From positions 186,001 to 250,000 of the forward strand of contig NZ_AFPO01000021.1 in the NCBI RefSeq assembly GCF_000218785.1: a DNA stretch of 64,000 bases, given 5' to 3'. A program made the position numbers and the translations under genes. Source of the DNA: Idiomarina sp. A28L (lineage in GTDB: Bacteria; Pseudomonadota; Gammaproteobacteria; Enterobacterales; Alteromonadaceae). Under the pieces are notes generated by a model that saw only the letters and a list, made by a program, of their open reading frames with translations, ran no database searches and had not been told where the DNA came from. The first letter of the stretch is position 1. Each line of letters opens with the position of its first letter. Of this stretch, positions 59,292 to 64,000 are shown piece by piece.

Positions 59292-59780
59292 TCACACGCC
59301 GCTGTACACTTCATCGAGTGCGGCCAGCATAGTTTGTTGCGAGGTTTCCGAAGCTAAGCGATGTTCATCTTCAACGGTAATCAACGAAATGCCAAAACGC
59401 TTACAAAATTCAGCTACTTTAGCGTGCGGCACTACTTCATCGGATTTGCCATGAATAACGCGAATACGAGAAGCTGGGGGTAACTCAGTAACCTGCTCAC
59501 CTTCATCTGTGTGCACTGCCGGCGCCAACAACACCAAACTTTTAAAGCGTTCTGGGTATAACGAGTATAAACGCGCCGCTAAAAGCCCCCCAAACGAAGA
59601 GCCAATTAGAGTAACCCCGGTTAAACCTTGGGTTACCTCGGCGGCTTTTGCCAACCGCTGATGCAAATCCATATCTTGAAAATCAGGCGATTCAAGTTCC
59701 GGAAACGCTTTTTTAATCAGCTGATATTTCGAGCCATGAGGGCCACTTTCAAGGCCATGAAAAAAGAATAAACTGGGCAT
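59292..59780 (-). CDS. Small YqiA-like alpha/beta hydrolase
   Basis: A 162-residue hydrolase. The nucleophile is in LIGSSFGGLLAARL, FFHGLESGPHGSKYQ is the oxyanion loop, and IHGKSDEVVPH and VEDEHRLA hold the likely acid and histidine. It resembles YqiA-type short esterases. Its start overlaps the stop of the CBS gene by one base (TAATG), so it belongs to the DUF1538 operon. Confidence 0.82.
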   Translation of the reverse strand: MPSLFFFHGLESGPHGSKYQLIKKAFPELESPDFQDMDLHQRLAKAAEVTQGLTGVTLIGSSFGGLLAARLYSLYPERFKSLVLLAPAVHTDEGEQVTELPPASRIRVIHGKSDEVVPHAKVAEFCKRFGISLITVEDEHRLASETSQQTMLAALDEVYSGV

Positions 59781-60166
59781 TAATCAATTCGCTTCATGAG
59801 TTCTTCCATAATATCGTTCATGGTTACAAAACCTACGAGATTATTATCACTCACCACCAATAAGCGTTTCACGTGGTGCTGCGACATCAACCCAGCCACA
59901 TGCTTCAAGCCCAAACTTTCGCCTACCGACAACGCAGGTTTTACGCATACATCGTAAACATTCAATAAATCGATATCACCATCTTCGGCGATAACGGTTT
60001 TTAAAATATTGGTGTACGTAATTAACCCATAAGCGTCGTGGTCTGATTGCTTTTCTACCACCAACGATTTGATATTCTTGCTTTTTAGCAAGCTCAACGC
60101 TTGTCGCAAGGTAGCAAAAGGCGAAATAGTAATTACATTGTTAATCATTACATCGCGTACGATCAT
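59780..60166 (-). CDS. CBS domain-pair protein
   Basis: A 128-residue protein made of two CBS motifs (about 1-60: VRDVMINNVITISPFATLRQ; 70-128: VCVKPALSVGESLGLKHVAG). CBS pairs bind adenine nucleotides such as ATP, AMP or SAM and gate partner proteins. No other domain is attached. It follows the P-II-like gene by 27 bases and leads directly into the hydrolase gene. Likely a regulator of the DUF1538 membrane protein. Confidence 0.88.
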   Translation of the reverse strand: MIVRDVMINNVITISPFATLRQALSLLKSKNIKSLVVEKQSDHDAYGLITYTNILKTVIAEDGDIDLLNVYDVCVKPALSVGESLGLKHVAGLMSQHHVKRLLVVSDNNLVGFVTMNDIMEELMKRID

Positions 60167-60193
60167 TATTAGTTCCTATCATTAACCTAAGGG

Positions 60194-60544
60194 TTATAAA
60201 GTATCTTTTATATGCTGCTCAAATTTTTCTAACTGGGAAACATCAATACCGCCCAGGTGCTCAAGTGGTAAAGTAAAAACTAACCCCTTCGAATCTTCGC
60301 TATCGGGCATAATTACATGTTGAACGGCTTTGAGTATTTGCAACGATAACCCTTTCTCCAAAACCATCAACAACACTTGTTGGCTACCATCGTAAGTTAA
60401 GCCAAAAAACGATTTCTTCTGGTTATTGCTAATACCTCGACCAGACATCACCGTAATACCGCCAGCGCCGAGTTCTCGCGCTGCATCAATCGCTTCTTGC
60501 TCTAACTCTTCTGGAACAATTGCAACTAACACTGAAAATTTCAT
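60194..60544 (-). CDS. P-II-like regulatory protein
   Basis: A 116-residue P-II-fold protein: MKFSVLVAIVPEELEQEAID gives the first beta strand and helix, GAGGITVMSGRGISNNQKKS is at the T-loop position, and LEKGLSLQILKAV is the second helix. It lacks the Tyr51 uridylylation site of GlnB and belongs with P-II-like proteins tied to transporters. Its start overlaps the DUF1538 gene by four bases, so the two are made together; 19 further upstream codons in frame were rejected because they overlap the neighbour. Confidence 0.85.
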   Translation of the reverse strand: MKFSVLVAIVPEELEQEAIDAARELGAGGITVMSGRGISNNQKKSFFGLTYDGSQQVLLMVLEKGLSLQILKAVQHVIMPDSEDSKGLVFTLPLEHLGGIDVSQLEKFEQHIKDTL

Positions 60545-62058
60545 GATTCTACCTTTTCGATCGAAGTGTTTTGCTGTTTCGCTCGGTATGTTGCCATCCA
60601 CTGCATAAGAATAGCGTATACCATAACGGTAATAATGGGGAATATTGAGGCGAAAGCAATTAAGCCAAAACCATCAATAAGTACATTCCTCCCCTCAATG
60701 TGGGTAGCCAAACCAATACCTAGGGCAGTAACAAGCGGAACGGTAACCTCTGATGTGGTTACGCCGCCTAAATCATAAGCCAGCGCTATGATGTAACGCG
60801 GTGCGATTATAGTGAGCACAATCACTATCGAGTAGCCGCCAATCACATAATAGTGCATGGAGCCACCTTCAATGATGCGGTGTACGCCAATAGTGATACC
60901 AATGGCAACACCCAACGCAACTAACAGCCTGATAGCATTACCATTCAATTTGCCCGCGGCCGCTTCCTCGGCTTGTTGGCCAACCGCAATTAATGCTGGT
61001 TCTGCCATCGTAGTGGCAAAACCGATAGTGAAAGCAAAGAGGTAAATAAAAATAAGGTTATCGCGTTGTATGAGCTGCTCGGCCATGCTGCTACCAATCG
61101 GGAACAGGCCCATTTTTAAGCCAACCACAAAAGCATATAACCCAAAAATTACTAATAAAAAGCCAAGCAACACCTTTCGTGGGTTAGCCAAAGGCCGCCG
61201 CAACACAATGTATTGAAAGAATACGATGGTAAGAATGATTGGAATAACATCGCGGAACATTTCCACTAAATCGAGCAGCATAGCCATAAAGCCACCGAGC
61301 ACCTCCTCGGCAGCGCCAGCTTGCAGGAGCATGGCATCGGCATCTGGAGCCGGGCCACTAAACACAATAATGCCATAAATCTGCACACTGATCATTGGCA
61401 CCATTACCGCCAATGCAACAAGCCCAAAACCATCAATAAGTGGGTTACGGCCGCGGATTGAAGCGGCTAAGCCAATACCTAGCGCAGCGATTAAAGGAAC
61501 GGTAACAATATTGGTAGTTACACCACCCGAATCGTAAGCCAAGCCAACAATTTCTTCGGGTGCAAAATAGGTAACAATGACAACGAGAATGTAGCCAACA
61601 ATCATGAACCATTGCAGCGGATACCCAAAAATAGTTCGAAATACCCCAAGAGAAATAACAAAACCCACAGAAACTGCTACGAGCAAGCGCAAGGTAAGGG
61701 CATCAATGCGGCCGCCACTAATTTCTTGGGCTTGTTGGGCCACGGCAATAAGAGCAGGCTCGGCAACCACAGCAGAAAAGCCGATAGCAAAGCCGAAAGC
61801 AAGTAAAATAGGCACTGAGCCTTTTTTAGCAAACTGGTTGGAAAGGCTCTTACCTACGGGGAATATACTTAGTTCTAAACCCTGCAAAAAGAGTGCAACG
61901 CCCACAGCAACAATACCTAAGCCTATGGCCATACTCAGGCTATTATCGGGCACTTGCTTTAACACCAACAATTGAAAAACCAATACCACAACAACGATAG
62001 GCATTAAATTCTTAAATGCATGTGCTAGTGCATGGGAAAACTCTTTTAAATAACCCAA
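60541..62058 (-). CDS. Duplicated DUF1538 membrane protein
   Basis: A 505-residue protein of about 12 membrane segments. It is an internal duplication: AEPALIAV at 99-106 and 352-359, GGVTT at 178-182 and 431-435, IDGFGL at 208-213 and 461-466, a constant offset of 253 residues. Two inverted or parallel halves of this type are common in transporters. The downstream P-II-like and CBS genes suggest nucleotide control of transport. The substrate is unknown. Confidence 0.87.
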   Translation of the reverse strand: MGYLKEFSHALAHAFKNLMPIVVVVLVFQLLVLKQVPDNSLSMAIGLGIVAVGVALFLQGLELSIFPVGKSLSNQFAKKGSVPILLAFGFAIGFSAVVAEPALIAVAQQAQEISGGRIDALTLRLLVAVSVGFVISLGVFRTIFGYPLQWFMIVGYILVVIVTYFAPEEIVGLAYDSGGVTTNIVTVPLIAALGIGLAASIRGRNPLIDGFGLVALAVMVPMISVQIYGIIVFSGPAPDADAMLLQAGAAEEVLGGFMAMLLDLVEMFRDVIPIILTIVFFQYIVLRRPLANPRKVLLGFLLVIFGLYAFVVGLKMGLFPIGSSMAEQLIQRDNLIFIYLFAFTIGFATTMAEPALIAVGQQAEEAAAGKLNGNAIRLLVALGVAIGITIGVHRIIEGGSMHYYVIGGYSIVIVLTIIAPRYIIALAYDLGGVTTSEVTVPLVTALGIGLATHIEGRNVLIDGFGLIAFASIFPIITVMVYAILMQWMATYRAKQQNTSIEKVES

Positions 62059-62169
62059 ACGCAGCGATTTCCTTGTGGTTAACTTACATTACCGCACAGA
62101 GCGCAAATCTTACTTGCCTGAGCTTTAGTTCGCAATAGATTGCGATTCAAAGCCTTGCGAATACGCGAT

Positions 62170-63489
62170 CTAGATCAACCATTGCCACAACACACCGCTT
62201 AAGCAAAGCAAGCCAAGCAGTGAAAACAACCCAAGCCGCAGAACAAACATGCACACGAATGCAACCGCGGTTAACACCCACGCACCGGTTTCAAACGAGC
62301 TCAATTCTGGTAACAACACGGAAATGCCGGCAGCTTCCCAGGTGAAGTTATTGGCAAATAAATAGTTCAGCGCAAACCAAAGCGCCAAATTTGCGATAAC
62401 GCCTACTACCGCGGCCGTTACTGCCGATAGTGCGGCATTTAAACGCGGCATTCCTCGCAGTTTCTCAACGTAGGGAGCGCCAGCGAATATCCACACAAAA
62501 CACGGTAAGAAAGTAACCCAAGTAGTGAGCAGTGCCGCAAGCGTTGCACCCAATAATGGATGCATGCCTGTGGCTTCGCGAAAACCTGCTAAAAAGCCAA
62601 CAAACTGAGTAACCAAAATAAGTGGGCCCGGCGTAGTTTCCGCTAAGCCCAAGCCATCGAGCATTTCTCCTGGTTCTAACCAGCCATACAGCTCAACCGC
62701 CTGCTGAGCAACATAAGCGAGCACAGCATAGGCGCCACCGAAGGTTACCACCGCAAGCTTGGAAAAGAATAAAGCGATTTGCGCCCACACCGAGCTATCA
62801 CCAAATAGCGCAATAAGCCCTACTACGCTGAGTAACCAAAGGGCTGCGCAAATAAAGGCCGCGCGTTTGGTGCCGGGCCGAATATCGGTAGTAAGAATAT
62901 CTTCGGGTTCAGCGGTTTTTGCGTTTATTTTGCTAGCAAATGCCCAACCGATAATAGCCGCGCCCAAAACTACCAATGGAAAAGCAACATCAAATACAAA
63001 CAGTGCAAAAAAACCACCCACCGCTAGTAAACCGGCAATAGGTGTTTTTAAAGCCCGCTGGCTTAAACGCATCATGGCTTGAAAAACAATCGCCAAAACG
63101 GCCGCTTTCAGGCCAAATAATAGGCCTGCCACAATGCTGACATCGCCGAGCAACACGTACGCCCATGAGAGCGCCAAAATCATTGCAGCGCCGGGTAAAA
63201 TAAACAGAATACCGGCTACTAACCCGCCTTTCACGCCATGCAATAGCCAACCTACATAGGTAGCCAATTGTTGCGCTTCTGGCCCGGGTAACAACATGCA
63301 GTAATTCAGCGCATGCAAAAAACGAGATTCATCAAGCCACTTCTTTTCTTCCACAATCATGCGGTGCATTAGCGCAATTTGCCCAGCAGGGCCGCCAAAA
63401 CTAAGCAAGCCAATGCGCCACCAAACAGCAAGCGCTTCAGCAAACGGAATAGATTGGGATTTTTGAAGTTCACTCGCGCTTTCATTCAT
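62170..63489 (-). CDS. chrA: Chromate transporter ChrA
   Basis: A 439-residue long-chain CHR family protein made of two homologous halves. The first begins FAEALAVWWRIGLLSFGGPAGQIALMHRMI with LLPGPEAQQLATYVG; the second has SKLAVVTFGGAYAVLAYVAQQ and LGLAETTPGPLILVTQFVGF. Long-chain CHR proteins expel chromate from the cytosol. A LysR-type regulator stands 68 bases upstream on the same strand, and the DUF1538 operon follows it downstream after 111 bases. Confidence 0.93.
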   Translation of the reverse strand: MNESASELQKSQSIPFAEALAVWWRIGLLSFGGPAGQIALMHRMIVEEKKWLDESRFLHALNYCMLLPGPEAQQLATYVGWLLHGVKGGLVAGILFILPGAAMILALSWAYVLLGDVSIVAGLLFGLKAAVLAIVFQAMMRLSQRALKTPIAGLLAVGGFFALFVFDVAFPLVVLGAAIIGWAFASKINAKTAEPEDILTTDIRPGTKRAAFICAALWLLSVVGLIALFGDSSVWAQIALFFSKLAVVTFGGAYAVLAYVAQQAVELYGWLEPGEMLDGLGLAETTPGPLILVTQFVGFLAGFREATGMHPLLGATLAALLTTWVTFLPCFVWIFAGAPYVEKLRGMPRLNAALSAVTAAVVGVIANLALWFALNYLFANNFTWEAAGISVLLPELSSFETGAWVLTAVAFVCMFVLRLGLFSLLGLLCLSGVLWQWLI

Positions 63490-63557
63490 CAGGTTGCTGC
63501 CTCATTATTTTCCGCGCTTATTCTTCTTCGCGCTTGTTTTGCTAAAGATAACAGAAA

Positions 63558-64000
63558 CTAGCAGCGGTGAATTTGCTTGGTGAAGGTTTGCCACATTAAA
63601 GTTGCTGCCGGCCCTAAATGTTTTGCTGCCATTTTCACCACATGAATTTCCGCATGAATATGATCAAGGAAGCCTGGAATATCAATTTCGACCAATTTTT
63701 TGTTCTTTAATTCTCGGCTGATCAAATCGCGTGGCACTACGCCCCAACCCATTCCTGCTTTTACATACTGTACCAAGGTATGCGCATCATTTACACGCAA
63801 CCGTGAACTACCAGAAACCCGATATATCTGTTCAGGATTAATACCCATATTTAACTCTTTCGGCAAAATATACGGCAATGCACTGAGCGCATCGCGGCTT
63901 TCAGGTAATCCATATTCAGCAATCAAGCTCTGTGCCATTACCACTACTAATTGAAAATCACCAATGCGCAGGCTCTCGAAATCAGCAAGTTGCTGAAAGG
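63558..64000 (-). CDS. LysR-type transcriptional regulator, partial (N terminus outside the window)
   Basis: The reading frame stays open to the window end, so the gene starts beyond position 64000. The visible 147 residues are the C-terminal part of a LysR substrate-binding domain: FQLVVVMAQSLIAEYGLP, NDAHTLVQYVKAGMGWGVVPRDLI and EIHVVKMAAKHLGP. The DNA-binding helix-turn-helix is not seen. It may regulate chrA, which follows on the same strand. Confidence 0.8.
   Translation of the reverse strand, partial: FQQLADFESLRIGDFQLVVVMAQSLIAEYGLPESRDALSALPYILPKELNMGINPEQIYRVSGSSRLRVNDAHTLVQYVKAGMGWGVVPRDLISRELKNKKLVEIDIPGFLDHIHAEIHVVKMAAKHLGPAATLMWQTFTKQIHRC

Overview
The window is a 64 kb stretch of gammaproteobacterial chromosome. 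Gene content and order (iscR-iscS next to ndk-rlmN-rodZ-ispG, ptsP-rppH next to lgt-thyA, rplU-rpmA-obgE divergent from ispB, mdh divergent from argR) and the closest protein patterns point to the Alteromonadales, probably an Idiomarinaceae member; the family-level placement is inference from memory of these proteins. Coding density is high, no gap exceeds about 300 bases, and no rRNA, tRNA, CRISPR array, prophage or insertion sequence was recognised.

Layout. 1-8.8 kb: ispG, rodZ, rlmN, ndk, msrA, iscS, iscR and trmJ, then suhB and a tiny DUF3545 gene. The isc locus is unusual: iscU, iscA, hscBA and fdx are absent, and IscS stops exactly where the E. coli IscU-binding tail would begin. 8.9-13.5 kb: ung, a DUF1302 outer-membrane protein and etfBA. 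13.7-21.4 kb: csdE, tcdA, thyA, lgt, a TauE/SafE permease, ptsP, rppH and mutH. 21.5-28 kb: a RimB-like protease, rimK, an aspartoacylase-family gene, rsmC, a histidine kinase, an ArcA-like regulator and a free-standing Hpt protein. 28-32.4 kb: folE2, adenosine kinase, ahcY and a GNAT enzyme. 32.4-40.8 kb: an FAD oxidoreductase, a NatAB-type exporter, a secreted alpha/beta hydrolase, folA, obgE, rpmA, rplU and ispB.

41.0-45.7 kb is the most notable accessory region: a five-gene class II bacteriocin (microcin-type) operon. It encodes a HlyD/CvaA-like adaptor, a 58-residue double-glycine bacteriocin precursor, a membrane protein that may give immunity, a peptidase-C39 ABC exporter and a degenerate CPBP-family membrane protein that may also give immunity. 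Its likely promoter carries a nine-cytosine run between the -35 and -10 hexamers, which could make expression phase-variable, and a terminator-like hairpin follows the precursor gene.

45.9-64 kb: mdh, argR, a divergent DyP-like protein, a glycosyltransferase, a secreted S10 peptidase, an OafA-type acyltransferase, ggt, a Phd/RelE-type toxin-antitoxin pair with tandem repeats upstream, acnB and a NUDIX hydrolase. The end holds a compact operon with a duplicated DUF1538 membrane protein, a P-II-like protein, a CBS protein and a small hydrolase, followed on the map by chrA and a LysR-type regulator that runs off the window end. The DUF1538/P-II-like/CBS trio looks like a ligand-gated transport system of unknown substrate.
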